Shown: in pieces, positions 31,151-43,418 of the stretch
How positions within the stretch are numbered: position 1 is the first letter of the stretch
How the letters are laid out: each line of letters begins with the position of its first letter
Source: Siphonodentalium dalli
Lineage: Eukaryota; Mollusca; Scaphopoda; Gadilida; Siphonodentaliidae
Length of the DNA: 64,000 bases
Assembly (NCBI GenBank): GCA_032622095.1
Contig: CP136063.1
Coordinates: forward strand, 266,159,426-266,223,425
Direction of reading: 5' to 3'
Notes under the pieces: model-generated
The model's input: the letters and a program-made list of their open reading frames with translations, nothing else
What the model was told of the DNA's origin: nothing
The model's database searches: none
Program-made: the position numbers and the translations under genes

Positions 31151-31349
31151 CAATTATTTTGACTGGTACTGTAGTCGGAATGGATGAGTGGCTGACGGAC
31201 TATAAAGTGAAAGAAATAAAAACCTATCCGTCATTTCATGTCCCCACATATTGAAATTGTATATAAATGTATGGATGATATGAGAAAGGGCAGCATGTCT
31301 GCTATAGTCGAAGTATTAGAAAAGGCTTAATGTAATAATTACCAAGGTC
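31151..31349. other. No gene recognised
   Basis: Short unique spacer before the 41-bp minisatellite. Confidence 0.35.
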
Positions 31350-33710
31350 CCAATTTATCGTAGACAAATCCCTCCCGGGTTCTATTGACATGAATTTATC
31401 GTAGACAAATTCCTCCCGGGTTCTCATGACATGAATTTAACGTAGACAAATTGCTCCCGGGGTCTCATGACATGAATTATCGTAGACAGATTCCCCCTTG
31501 TTCGATTGACAAGAATTAATCGTAGACAAATTCCTCCCGGGATCTCATGACATTAATTTATCGTAGACAAATTGCTCCTCGTTCTCACGACATGAATTTA
31601 TCGTAGACAAATTGCTCCCGGGGTGTCATGACATGAATTTATCGTAGACAAATTGCTCCTCGTTCTCACGACATGAATTTATCGTAGACAGATTGCTCCT
31701 TGCTCTATTGACATGAATTTATCGTAGACAAATTTCTCCCGGGTTCTCATGACATGAATTTATCGTAGACTAAATCCTCCTCGTTCTCATGGCAAGAATT
31801 TATCGTAGACAAATTCCTCCTTGCTCTATTGACATGAATTTATCGTAGACAAATTTCTCCCGGGTTCTCATGACATGAATGTATCGTAGACAAAATCCTC
31901 CTCGTTCTCATGGCAAGAATGTATCGTAGACAAATTCCTCCTTGCTCTATTGACAAGAATTTATCGTAGACAAATTTCTCCCGGGTTCTCATGACATGAA
32001 TTTATCGTAGACAAATTCCTCCTCGTTCTCATGGCAAGAATTTATCGTAGACAAATTCCTCCTTGTTCTATTGACATGAATTAATCGTAGACAAATTGCT
32101 TCAGGGTTCTCATGACATGAATTTATCGTAGTCAAATTGCTCCCGGCTTCTCATGACATGAATTTATCGTAGACAGATTCCTCCTTGTTCTATTGACATA
32201 AATTTATCGTAGACAAATTCCTCCCGGGTTCTCATGACATGAATCTATCGTAGACAAATTCCTCCCGGTTTCTTATGACATGAATTTATCATAGACAGAT
32301 TGCTCCTTGTTCAATTGACATGAATTTATCGTAGACAAATTGCTCCCGGGTTCTCATGACATGAATTTATCGTAGACAAATCCATCCCGGTTTCTTATGA
32401 CATGAATTTATCATAGACAGATTTCTCCTTGTTCAATTGACATTAATTTAACGTAGACAAATTCCTCCCGGGTTCTCATGACATTAATTTAACGTAGACA
32501 AATTCCTCCTTGTTCTATTGACTTGAATTTATCGTAGACAAATTGCTCTCGGGTTCTCATGACATTAATTTATCGTAGACAAATTCCTCCTTGTTCTATT
32601 GACATGAATTTATCGTCGACAAATTGCTCCCGGGTTCTCATGACATGAATTTATCGTAGACAAATTCCTCTCGGATTCTCATGACATTAATTTATCGTAC
32701 ACAAATTCATCCTTGTTCTATTGACATGAATTTATCGTATACAAATTCCTCCTTGTTCTAATGACATGAATTGATCGTAGACAAATTCCTCCCGGGTTCT
32801 CATGACATGAATTTATCGTAGACAAATTGCTCCAGGGTTCTCATGACATGAATTTATCGTAGACAAATTCTCCCGGGTTCCAGGACATGAATTTATCGTA
32901 GACAAATTGCTCCCCGGTTCTCATGACATGATTTATCGTAGACAGATTCCTCCCGGGTTCTCATGACATGAATTTATCGTAGACAAATTGCTCCAGGGTT
33001 CTCATGACATGAATTTATCGTAGACAAATTCCTCCCGGGTTCTCAGGACATGAATTTATTGTAGACAAATTGCTCCCGGGTTCTCATGACATGAATTTAT
33101 CGTAGACAAATCCCTCCCGGGTTCTCTTGACATGCATTTATCGTAGACAAATTCCTCCTGGGTTCTCATGACATTAATTTATCGTAGACAAATTCCTCCC
33201 GGGTTCTCAAGACATGAATTAATCGTAGACAAATTCCTCCCGGGTTCTCATGACATTAATTTATCGTAGACAAATTGCTCCCGGATTTTCATGACATTAA
33301 TTTATCGTAGACAAATTCCTCCTTGTTCAATTGACATTAATTTATCGTAGACAAATTTCCCCCGGGTTCTCATGACATGAATTGATCGTAGACAAGTTGC
33401 TCCCGGGTTCTCTGAAACATGAATTTATCGTAGACAAGTTGCTCGCGGATTCTCATGACATGAATTTATCGTAGTAAAATTGCTCCCTGGTTCTCCTGAC
33501 AGGAATTTATCGTAGTCAAATTGCTTCCGGGTTCTCATGACATGAATTTATCGTAGTCAAATTGCTCCCGGGTTCTCATGACATGAATTTATCGCAGACA
33601 AATCCCTCCCGGGTTCTCATGACATGAATTTATCGTAGACAAATCCCTCCCGGGTTCTCATGACATGAATTTATCGTAGATAAATTGCTCCCGGGTTCTC
33701 ATGACATATT
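31350..33710. repeat. Minisatellite, 41-bp unit, about 57 copies, with higher-order structure
   Basis: The invariant part of the unit is ATCGTAGACAAATT. The other half falls into classes: CCCGGGTTCTCATGAC, CCTTGTTCTATTGAC and CCTCGTTCTCATGGC. Between about 31690 and 32070 the three classes follow each other in fixed order, giving a 123-bp (3 x 41) super-unit repeated about three times. Elsewhere the order is mixed. No long ORF. Confidence 0.95.
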
Positions 33711-34278
33711 AATTGTGAAGTGGACGCAGGATCATGGAGCGGTTTAATGAAATTTTTAAAAGAATTTTAGAACGTACCCCAAAAAATCCGATTTTATTTT
33801 ATGCCAAAAATATAATTGAGACATTGTTTTTAGTTGACCCCCAATGAGTTGACAAGAGGCCAAAATGTGTCGATTTGATCATCATCAGTTGCAGAGTCTT
33901 ATATACTAAGCGCATGTCACATAACATTTCGGCGCGTGGACATTGCTGAGATTGAATGAGTGGCAATTCATGGAACACATGTTTTTTTTCGAAACTCAAG
34001 GTAAGAAGGTTAGACCACAAATGCGTGGATCACACATGGGTTAACCACATATCGATCATAGCGTTAAAGGGACTTCGTATGCATTCGACGTGGGTGCATG
34101 GGAAATAACATACATATGACAAAACTAACCAATACTCATATTTCGCATATCAAATCAATTGTTATGTAAATAGTGCTTGTACTGCGTAATTACCGATAAA
34201 AGTCCAATTAGGCCAATTGCAAAGAAATAAACACTAGAAGTTGCGCGTACACACATATATAAAGGCGAATACATTCAA
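33711..34278. other. No gene; possible TATA element
   Basis: A 73-codon minus frame (33799-34020) is unassigned. TATATAAAG at about 34256 lies 25-30 bp before the unit at 34279, but without transcript data it is only a resemblance to a promoter. Confidence 0.3.
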
Positions 34279-34718
34279 GTCCAATAATTGATGCCAGGAG
34301 AAGACAGGAGATGCGGGATAAAAGTTACCAGGACATCCGGACGACTTCCAGCTGGCCTTGGATTGATTACACCACCACGTGAGCCATCCCTATGGAGCAC
34401 CCCGGACTTCTTATATCATCTAGCAGGAGTTCACCATCACCACCACCGGCGAGGCAAAAACACCTGCTGGGGCACTGCAGTTAACATCAACCTACAGTGT
34501 TCCAGGGGGCTCAACACCCCCTCGTCTGGACAACAGCGACGGTTACAGAAGAAGAAAATTGTTGTTTAAAAAATGCTTCCATTTTTTTCTTTTTTTATGA
34601 TTTCAAATAAAGGCATAAAACGAGGGGTTAATGAATGGGCCTTTAGGCCCATTCGAGAATCCCGGGGTTAGTTCCCCCCAAACACTATATCTGCTCTGCT
34701 CTCTGCTGTCCAATAATT
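34279..34718 (+). mobile_element. 418-bp retroposon-like unit between 11-bp direct repeats
   Basis: GTCCAATAATT occurs exactly at 34279-34289 and 34708-34718. The enclosed segment (34290-34707) is distinctly richer in G and C than its surroundings. It holds a 93-codon open frame with a His run, AATAAA near 34607, and a perfect 8-bp stem GAATGGGC/GCCCATTC at about 34633-34655. A variable-length target duplication suggests retroposition of a processed RNA or a SINE; no tRNA-type promoter boxes were seen. The encoded peptide is not recognised. Confidence 0.5.
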
Positions 34719-36119
34719 ATAGGAAAACGTGGTTCATGAATATACACACGCTCATTGCCACAAGATCTAATGGAATAAATAAAGTGACATATGTACTTTA
34801 CACTCTAAGGGACATAACTTCAGTAGAAATGGATGGACAACATATATGTTGCATGTGGATATTGTCCCCATGCTGTCTCTTGAGCAAACAGGACGTAGCA
34901 TAGTAAAGCTCGTTCAAACAGGACGTGCGATGACTGATGTACACACATATGTGAATGGTAGGCACGGTATTATTTTCACACCAAGTCTATGTAATATGTA
35001 TTGATGAAACTCGTTCTATGTGGATACCATGGCGATTCGTTGTCATAGTAAAGATTTAAATCCAGCTTATAATGATTGAGACAGAGAGATCCAAAATTGT
35101 TTAGGGCTGCGACACGGAATCCACTGGTATATTCACCGACATAAATTCGTTTGAAGGAGATAAATATGCAATGCCTTCCAAGTTACACGCGTCCAAAGAC
35201 GAGAGAATCCAAATTGGCAATAAATCGGTCGTTTTAGGAAACTGTTAGGAATACGTCCGTGATCATTCTCTTCTTGTAAAATTAATTAGCTCTTCCAAAT
35301 TCCCCGTCTTTCATTCCTGTAGATAAATCTTCGGGAACCGACGAATCAATAATGACAACAAAAGGACATTCTCCATTGCGAATAATGATTACTTTAACTG
35401 TATTTCTTCTGATGTTTCTTCTTAAATCACGAGTTCATCAGACACTAACTGATTTCCCCTTGCAATCTGGGCGAATCTTAAATTAAAATTGAGAACCTGC
35501 CATTTTGTGACTCGCATGCAAACGAAGTTTTGCTAAAAACAGAAGCAGTTTTCTCAATCCCGACCGTCTCCGTAATAGATTCTGATCTCAGTCATTACGG
35601 GCCCGATTTGGTGAATTATCTTTGGCATGTCCATGAAATCACAATGAAACGAAACAATCCTGCCGCATGCAATTGATTTTGTTCATTCAATTTTGCAGTG
35701 TGACCTTAAACTTAACCACACCGTGCCAAAAGCATCCACAGCATCGTCTATCACAACGGTGGCATCAACCAACCTATGCCAAATATTCAACATCAACTAA
35801 ATTATCTTCGGAATATATCTCGTCCCAAAGAAATAAGTAACTGTTCGACATAATTCAGCTATTTATTGCTGAAACTAAGCGTTTCGATAACTGACTTTAA
35901 AAACCAATCTAGCTCACAAGTAAGGACTGTAACATGATTAAGAGTATAATAAACTAATTTTAGTAATCTACCGAGTCCCAACTTATGCAACTACTATCCC
36001 ACTGAAAGATCAGTTCTGTTTGATCTACCGCATGTATTTCCTTCCAAAGCAGCAGTTCAACACTAATTGCCAAACAATATAAAGAAAATAACTTCCTTTT
36101 CGCAAAATCAAAGTATTTT
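34719..36119. other. No gene recognised
   Basis: 1.4 kb without long open frames, tandem units or inverted repeats that I could identify. A 90-codon frame at 34631-34903 straddles the boundary and has no domain. Confidence 0.4.
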
Positions 36120-36654
36120 TTAACCCTGCTTTCATACCAGTTGAAAATAGAGGTGGACCTGTCCCAATGGGATTAAGGATACCACCGCAGTACATTCGGG
36201 CTACATTAAATGATTTGTAGCCATATTAACATATTTGTTTTTGATAACAAAAAAGAGTTGTGAAAAATTCTAAGTCGAAAAGGGGGGATACTCGACTAAA
36301 AACGTCGGACGGATCTGATAATCACAGGTGCATAGGTCTCCATGGTACTCAATAACTGTGTTAAATTGACTCAAAAAATGTAGGAATATAAGCTCGAACA
36401 AAATTGAGCGAGTTGTGAAACATTTTATGTCGAAAAAGGGGGATAACTCGGCCTAAATGTTACATCCACGGAAGGACAAGCGGACTCATATATACCACCA
36501 GTAACATGTTACCGGGGTATAGTGAAACGAACAACCACAAAACTCCACCAACTCGGGCTAGCAAATTAACCATAACGCATAGCACAATCATATACAAAAC
36601 ACCATAATATCATGTATGTAAATATGTTCAGCCATCATCTTGTCAACATGTGTG

Positions 36655-36871
36655 TGCATCACTTCCATGACAGCAGTTTCCTGCACGTTTTTTTCGAAAA
36701 CCCTATGCAAATGCATGCTCGTATATATGCGAGTCTCAACACAATTACATTGTGAGCCAGTGAATTATCTTATATATGAGAGGCTCCCTATGGGAGACTC
36801 GCATATATAAGATATTGCAGTGGCACATGATATTTAATGCACTAGCGGGGCCCCCGTTATGAAAGGGTTAA
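36655..36871 (-). mobile_element. Hairpin element, outer family P4, copy L (in left arm)
   Basis: AAGGGTTAA at the right (TTAA 36868-36871); the left end has decayed. Two palindrome relics remain. It corresponds base for base to copy M in the right arm, so it predates the arm duplication. Confidence 0.68.
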
Positions 36872-37249
36872 CTGATTGTAACGGAGAGGGGCTTCATAAG
36901 TTGACAAAACGTTCACCCCGATCCCGTTTGTAATAATGTATTATACAAATAAAATATGTATCAAGTCAACGTAGGCATTATTTGAATATTTGGTAGGCTC
37001 ACGAACATGCAGGGGGAATACCCAGGGGGAATACCCACTGGTCACAGGTTTAGTCTATTGACGTCTTCATGATGTATGGTCTGTTGGTGAACAATCCATT
37101 TTTCTGAGTATACATATTTCAACTGTGGATATCAGCTACCATACAGTTGTGAGATTTTAATGATCGTTGGGATGAACACGAACCACTATGAGTAAATGGT
37201 ATAAATAATGTTTCTGTTAAATATTTATTCAAGGCTTTTTCCGAAACGT

Positions 37250-37690
37250 TAAAGTTCAAGTTCAAAAGCTTTATTTATAAAGTCAGGCATTTTAAATTAC
37301 AAACATGAGCATTGAGCTCTTAACTGACTTGTGAAATAATGAATATGTACATAAACAGTAACGTGGATAAAACACAACCTATCTGAAAAATAAATTACAT
37401 GTATATTAGCTAAAACATTGTAAAAGACGAATAAAATCTCTGAGGACAGGTAGCCCTGACTCGATCAAAAGCGTAAGACACAAATATGTATATTATTCAT
37501 ATACAGCACAGTAATGTGCACAGCAAGTCCATATTTCATTCCTGGATAACACGTTTTGTTCCATTCAGAGATACCAGACCAGAAAGTGATGATTAAAATA
37601 CAAACATACATATAATTAGGATATCCTACAGGCACTGCATTTACATTTAAAACCATTCCAGGTTTCTAACATACATTCAAAGTCTTTCAT
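37250..37690 (-). mobile_element. Insertion in the left arm, LINE 3'-tail-like
   Basis: Absent from the right arm. On the minus strand it ends with AAATAAAGCTTTTGAACTTG, i.e. a polyadenylation-type signal and a short TTGAAC-type tail, as seen at ends of some non-LTR elements. No reverse transcriptase coding is recognisable. Confidence 0.35.
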
Positions 37691-38369
37691 CGTATTATGT
37701 ATACCTTTTGGAGCATAGTCTATAAAATAGCATGTTTGGCGCGAGACACCCAAAAAGACGCTATTGTGTTTAATATTGAATTTTGTATGCATTTACTTCA
37801 TACCGCTTTACTATTTTAGAGGGACGCAAAAATAATAGTTTGCTTATTTTTCAATAACAAAGTGATATTCTTATATTTTGTTTTCAATCCTTTTTAACAC
37901 TAAGCAGAAAACATTGTTAATTATATATTTGATGATACTATAACTAGAGTTAATGTGCATTTCCAACATCCATAAATGGATAATTGACCGAAAAATCAAA
38001 CAAGTAGTTGTACCTGGAACGTTGACATACTCCACGGTGCCAATTGAGACATGGACAGGACGAAACCAAATTTAAAATAAACAAAAGGGGATAACTCTGG
38101 AACGGAAAATGGAAATAACGCAATTTCGGTAGTGTTTTGAAAGTAGTCTTGATGGCGAACATACATACCAAAATGCATTCAAATCCGATAACCCATGGCC
38201 GCGATATCTGCCCGGACTGACTGACCAAGATTTCCAGATGAACAAAGAGGGTTAGAATGGAGGGGGCGAATCACGTAATCTGCTCTTCTTTTCTGTAATA
38301 TGGACTCAACGACACCTGTACATTTTGGAGAGCCATTTGCAGAGAAGAAAGTCACATGATCATGTTGTT

Positions 38370-38935
38370 GCTATGAACTGATGATACACCTTGTAACCTT
38401 GATCTGCTATGAACTGATGATACACCTTGTAACCTTGATGTTACTATGAACTGATGATACACCTTGTAACCTCGATGTTGCTATGAACTGATGATACACC
38501 TTGTAACCTTGATCTTGCTATGAACTGATGATACACATTGTAACCTTGATGTTTCTATGAACTGATGATACTCCTTGTAACCTTGATGTTACTATGAACT
38601 GATGATACACCTTGTAACCTTGATGTTACTATGAACTGATGATACACATTGTAACCTCGATGTTACTATGAACTGATGATACACCTTGTAACCTTGATGT
38701 TACTATGAACTGATGATACTCCTTGTAACCTTGATCTTGCTATGAACTGATGATACACATTGTAACCTTGATGTTACTATGAACTGATTATACTCCTTGT
38801 AACCTTGATCTTGCAATGAACTGATGATACACATTGTAACCTTTATCTTGCTATGAATTGATGATACGCCTTGAAACCTTGATCTTGCTATGAACTGATG
38901 ATACACATTGTAACCTTGATCTTGAAATTACTCCC
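38370..38935. repeat. Minisatellite, 37-bp unit, about 15 copies
   Basis: The unit contains GAACTGATGATACACC, then TTGTAACCTTGAT, then a variable GTTACTAT/CTTGCTAT end. It lies in the spacer between the large inverted arms. A 67-codon minus frame across it is an artefact. Confidence 0.92.
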
Positions 38936-39132
38936 AGAGATATTTGTATAGACTTGTGTCTTCTAGGTGAAGCTAGCATCGTTATATTTCAACAATCGAA
39001 CTTCATGTTGCGTATGTTAAGGCATATGCTAAATGAAGATAACATGAAACATATAACAAATTGATAAATTGATAAATTTGCAATGTTGCGGTCGTTGACA
39101 TTTCTTATTTGACATCGATATTTTTCTAATAT

Positions 39133-39740
39133 ATGTTTGTACACCTTCACAACAGGAAACAGTTACCTACCCCCATTAAGACCAGACTCGTCGTATTATG
39201 TTACAGCACGGTCGAACGAAGAGTTAAGCTAAACATGTATCGCATAATGAATAAAAAACCACCATCATATATTTTAGAAATGTCTCTCCGTACGACAAAA
39301 GATGTGACCAATGATAAATACGAATTTAGAAATCCTGATTACGTACGAAATTTTCCTTCTGGTTCACAACATACCAGTTAAAGTTTCTTTCAGTCAATGG
39401 TCTCGATTTGGAATAGATACTCAAGATTCTAACCTCACAAATCCCATGATCCAAATTCTAAGATCAGTTTTTATTGTAAGGGTCGAAGAAAAACCAACAT
39501 AATATAAAGTAGACCTCGACATCATTTTAGCGAATTAAATGGCGACAAACTAAAAAACAATCCCTTTTAAATCACCAGCCCTAATTGTGCCTGTGGCTTT
39601 CAGTACGAGAATGCTGACCACTAATTTTTTACCGGTTCGAATTATCTCACTGAAAGAGCTAAACTAGAAGCAAATATAGCGATAATTGGACTATATGTTG
39701 TACGGATTGAAGAGCTACTGAGAGCATCATCTCGCGAGAA
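39133..39740 (+). pseudogene. Non-LTR retrotransposon ORF2 C-terminal remnant
   Basis: The first 83 codons (39133-39381) match the tail that follows many LINE reverse transcriptases (YRIMNKKPPSYI, then NDKYEFRNPDYVRNFPSGS). Changing frame continues with SFFQSM..WN, a GPRH-like segment, and near 39586 the Cys/His knuckle CACGFQYENADH. Stops and frameshifts interrupt it several times. It is followed by a 47-bp tandem duplication (39680-39775). Confidence 0.65.
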
Positions 39741-40387
39741 TTGGACTATATGTTGTACGGATTGAAGAGCTACTGTGAGCATCAAACTCGCATCACTAAT
39801 GAGGCAAACATACTTCTATCTTCGGCTGTTCAAAACTACATTACATCATTAAATCGATTCGGCAATGAGTTAATCGACTAGGTAAATACCAAAGTACCTG
39901 CTGACATATCTCCGTAATATATAAACCTTCGAGTCAACTATTTAATTGGGCAATCTCACACGACTTCCCCGTTAATTAAATTTTGGGCTGAAGTTTCTTA
40001 TAGAATATCAATCGTGCTTCCAGTTTAGGGATAAACTTCATTTTTACCATTTTAATTGGTCGGCCAAATGAAATCCTCAATGCTGGCATCGTGACAAACA
40101 CATGTCCGTGCTCAACTGTGCTTTCTGGATGAGTAACCGACACTGATTAAGGTTATCGAGAAATGACGTTAATGGATAATTATGTGACAACTGCTTGACA
40201 GTATTTCGTGAAATAATCTTTTAATTCCATTATTGCGTATAAGTAGGACATGTTGTGTCACATATATCTGTTGTTGTGCAATTCCATACGTTTCTTTTGT
40301 ATTGGTTGAAGTATGGATTAACTACTTACCAGTTAACACTGGTAATGAACAATCATAGTCATCCTCGGCCTCGTGCTTAAAATATAT
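39741..40387. other. No gene recognised
   Basis: Spacer sequence inside the 7.3-kb structure. Confidence 0.35.
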
Positions 40388-40846
40388 GACCCGCCATATC
40401 AAATCCAGTCGTAAGTCGGGATTTGTTTTACCCTGTGTCAATGCATTCTCTTATATACGCGAGTCGACCATAGGTTGCCTCGCATATATAAGAGAATGCA
40501 TTGGCCTAACAATTTTTTACAATTTTAATAATTTGTTCTTGTATTCTTTAACAATTTTATAATTTCACCCATACAGAGCCCCAGACAAACATGAGCAGAC
40601 GACACTCTTCTATATGCTTCTATATATGTGTGGGGCTCCCTGCAGGGTAATGGATGTTTTTTTATTTTATGTTCTAAAAATTGTAAGAAACATTTATTTT
40701 AAAAAAAATGATAAAAACATTGTTAGGCCAATGCATTCTCTTATATATGCGAGGCGACCTATGGTCGACTCGCATATATAAGAGAATGCATTGGCACAGG
40801 GTAAAACAAATCCTGACTTACGACTGGATTTGATATGGCGGGTGAC
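40388..40846 (+). mobile_element. Twin-hairpin element, outer family P3, copy 2
   Basis: Ends GACCCGCCATATC / GATATGGCGGGT, with ATATAT directly outside on both sides (40382-40387, 40847-40852). Intact palindromes at 40437-40505 and 40727-40795. The spacer includes an inner stem GGGGCTC/GAGCCCC. It is a full-length relative of the nested copy at 17387, which is inverted and has lost half a palindrome. Confidence 0.9.
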
Positions 40847-40852
40847 ATATAT

Positions 40853-41883
40853 AATACGTTGCACACTTTCTAGATCTTTCTAGATCGATAAATCAACTGG
40901 GAGTTTATTGCTCTCATTCGTGTGTTATCTCTTGGTTTATCCACGATGTCACTGCGCCAAAATGAATGTAAAATAGCGATTGTGCTCATATTTACTGATG
41001 AATTGGATGCTCTTCTGTTCGCATAACAATAAATATGTCATAGATTCTGATCAACAAACCAAACAAGTTGCTTCTGGTCTGATACTGATTGATCGTTCCA
41101 TAAATAGGCTAGCCAACATATAAACATCTTTATCCCAGTGGCCTAGCGTCTTGGTGAACCGATTTAGCCCATAGTATTTTTGCTTGTATGGCTATTGGTC
41201 AAGATCCTGCTGCACTGTTAACTACACGGTGATCACCCATGACCAAGTGGTCCTGCTAATCTGTTATGATGGTGAATGTCCTGCTAAATTGCTATGATGC
41301 TGTTAGGGCAAACTGATGCCGTTACGAAAAAGTACCGTTATTTTTCCTTAAGTTGTCATTTTCGCGGCGTTTGGCCAATCCGAGCGATTTGAGAAACATA
41401 CAGTGCCTGTATGAAACATTCAAGAACATATATATTTTTGGGAAAAAAATTATAATGACTGCGCTGGGCCCTGTAATATAGATTCCTAACAGCCGTGTTT
41501 TGAGTTGCGGAGAACGTTCCTCAGTAAGTTCCCAATTTTGTAAAGCGAGACTTGTGTTCTCTAGTACTTGAGCATCTGTAATCTTGTAAATATCTTGCAT
41601 TGTTTATTGGAAATTAACAATAGTCGATTACCCTTTGTTCAGGAATTTAACAATAGTCGATTACCCTTTGTTCACACCATATATCGTTGTGAACTGACTT
41701 ATATGATTTTCTCGTTGAGCCATTTTTAACTGCGATTCATTTCGGCAGCGAGCTTTTCGAAGAATATGGGGCGTATACTGGATTGATTTTAGCCGTCTGC
41801 CAGTCCTCCCGTTGGTCCGTCATAGCATATATATCAGTTATGGGTGATCTGAATGAAATTTGGTGATTCGCCATCATGACTGC
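40853..41883. other. No gene recognised; diverged tandem unit at right edge
   Basis: About 41800-41883 repeats the landmark order of the right arm just inside it (GTCCGTCATAGC, ATGGGTGATC, TTCGCCATCATGACT), suggesting that the arm sequence is itself built from about 130-170-bp diverged tandem units. A 92-codon minus frame (41322-41600) is unassigned. Confidence 0.4.
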
Positions 41884-43418
41884 ATTCAAAAGAGGAGCAG
41901 ATTACGTTGTTCGTTCCCCTCCCCTCCATTCTAATCCTCTTTGTTAATCTGGATTTTTTTTTCCCAGTCAGTCCGCGCAGATATCTGGGCCATGGGCTAT
42001 CGGAATGAATTTGAATGAATTTTGGTATGTATGTTCGCCATCAAGACTGATTTAAGAAGAGTGCCCAAATTGGGTTATTTCCATTTTCCGTTCTAGAGTT
42101 ATCCCCTTTGTTTATATTAGATTTGGTTTCGTCCTGCCCATGTTTCAATTGGCACCGTGGACTATGTCATATTTCGAGGTACTACTTATTGTTTTAGTTT
42201 TCGGTAAATTATCCATTTATGGATGTTGGAAATGCACATCTCCAGATATAATATCATCAAATATCTAATTTAACATTGTTTTCTGCTTAGTGTTAACATT
42301 TTTGTTATTGAAATATAAACCAAAATATTATTTTGCGTCCCTCTAAAACAGCAAAACGTTATGAAGTAAATGCCTACAAAATTCACTATCAAACACAATA
42401 GCGTCTTTTGAATGTCTCGCTCCAAACATGCTATTTTACATACTATGCTCCAAATAAAAGCTGAAATGTGTTTCGGAAAAAGCCCTGAATACATATTTAA
42501 CCAAAACATGTTGCATTAATTATACCATTAACTCATAGCGGTTCATGTTCATCCCAACGGTCATTCAAATCTGACAAAAGGGATTGGGGTGTACGTTTTG
42601 TCAACTTATGAAGCCCCTCTCCGTTACAATTTATTAACCCTTTCATGACGAGGGCCGCGCTGATGCAACATTAAAGATCATGTGCCAGTGCTATCTCTTA
42701 TATAAGCGAGTATCCCCATAGGGAGCCTCCAACATATAAGAGAATGCACTGGCTTTCAATGTCATTGTAATTTTTCTTAGGAGACTCGCATATATACGAG
42801 AATGCATTGTAACGGGGTTTTCGAAAAACAAATGCAGGAAACTGCAGTCATGGAAGTGATGCACACACACATTGACAAGGTGATGGTTCAACATATTACA
42901 TGCATGATTTGTGATATTATGGTGTTTTGTATAGGATTGTGCTATGTCTTCCAGAGCACATTGCCATGCGTTATGATTGATTTGCTAGCCCGAGTTGGTG
43001 GAGTTTTGTGGTTGTTCGTTTCACTATACCCCCGTAACGTGTTACTGTGGGTATATATTAAATAGCTTGTCCGTCCGTGGATTTAACTTTGTTGATGGTC
43101 GAGTTATCCCCCTTTTTTTACTTAAAATGTTTCACAACTCGCTCAATATTGTCCGAGCTTGTATTCCTACATTTTTTCAGTCAAGCTTTTTAAAAACTTG
43201 GCACAGTTATTGAGTGCCATGGAAACCTATGCACCTGTGATTGTCAGATCCGTCCGACTTTTTTAGTCGAGTTATCCCCCTTTTTCGACTTAAGACAAAA
43301 ACAAATATGTTAATATGGCGACAAATCACTTAATGTAGCCCGATTGCACTGCGGTAGTATCCTTAATCCCATTGGGAAGGTCCCCCTCCAGTTTGAACTG
43401 GTATGAGACCAGGGTTAA
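41884..43418 (-). repeat. Right arm of the large inverted repeat
   Basis: Reverse complement of 36120-38297 minus its two insertions. The outer edge is CTGGTATGAGACCAGGGTTA ending at the TTAA 43415-43418. Confidence 0.8.
42634..42861 (+). mobile_element. Hairpin element, outer family P4, copy M (in right arm)
   Basis: Left end TTAACCCTTTCATGACGAGG (TTAA 42634-42637); right end decayed around CAGTCATGGAAGTGATG. Two eroded palindromes. Mirror partner of copy L. Confidence 0.7.

Larger units (their letters stand above)
36120..38297 (+). repeat. Left arm of the large inverted repeat
   Basis: Matches 41884-43418 in reverse complement along its whole length apart from two insertions. Divergence is visible (substitutions and small indels every 5-10 bases), so duplication is not recent, or the arms escaped conversion. 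Confidence 0.8.
36120..43418. mobile_element. 7.3-kb TTAA-bounded structure with kilobase inverted arms
   Basis: Outer ends are TTAACCCTGCTTTCATACCAG-like (36120) and its mirror (ending 43418), differing by a few bases. The arms 36120-38297 and 41884-43418 are inverted copies; the left arm is longer because of two insertions (about 36945-37145 and 37250-37690). Shared landmarks run in mirror order: CCCATTGGGA, GTCGAGTTATCCCCC, CAACTCGGGCTAGCAAAT, the decayed hairpin elements L and M, GCAGATATC, and CCATTCTAA near the inner edges. TTAA with CCC ends suggests a piggyBac-like or Kolobok element, or an inverted duplication captured between two such ends. I find no transposase in the 3.6-kb centre. 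Confidence 0.72.

Noticed and set aside
31350-33710. CRISPR-like array (regular repeats with variable halves)
   Set aside because: The variable halves belong to a few recurrent classes and there are no unique spacers or cas genes. The context is eukaryotic. It is a minisatellite.
34288-34569. His-rich secreted or metal-binding protein
   Set aside because: The frame lacks a signal peptide or known domain and lies inside a retroposon-like unit. The His run is only five residues.
38370-38935. Hammerhead ribozyme, because each 37-bp unit contains CTGATGA
   Set aside because: The required GAAA after a second stem and a cleavable NUH in the right place are not present.
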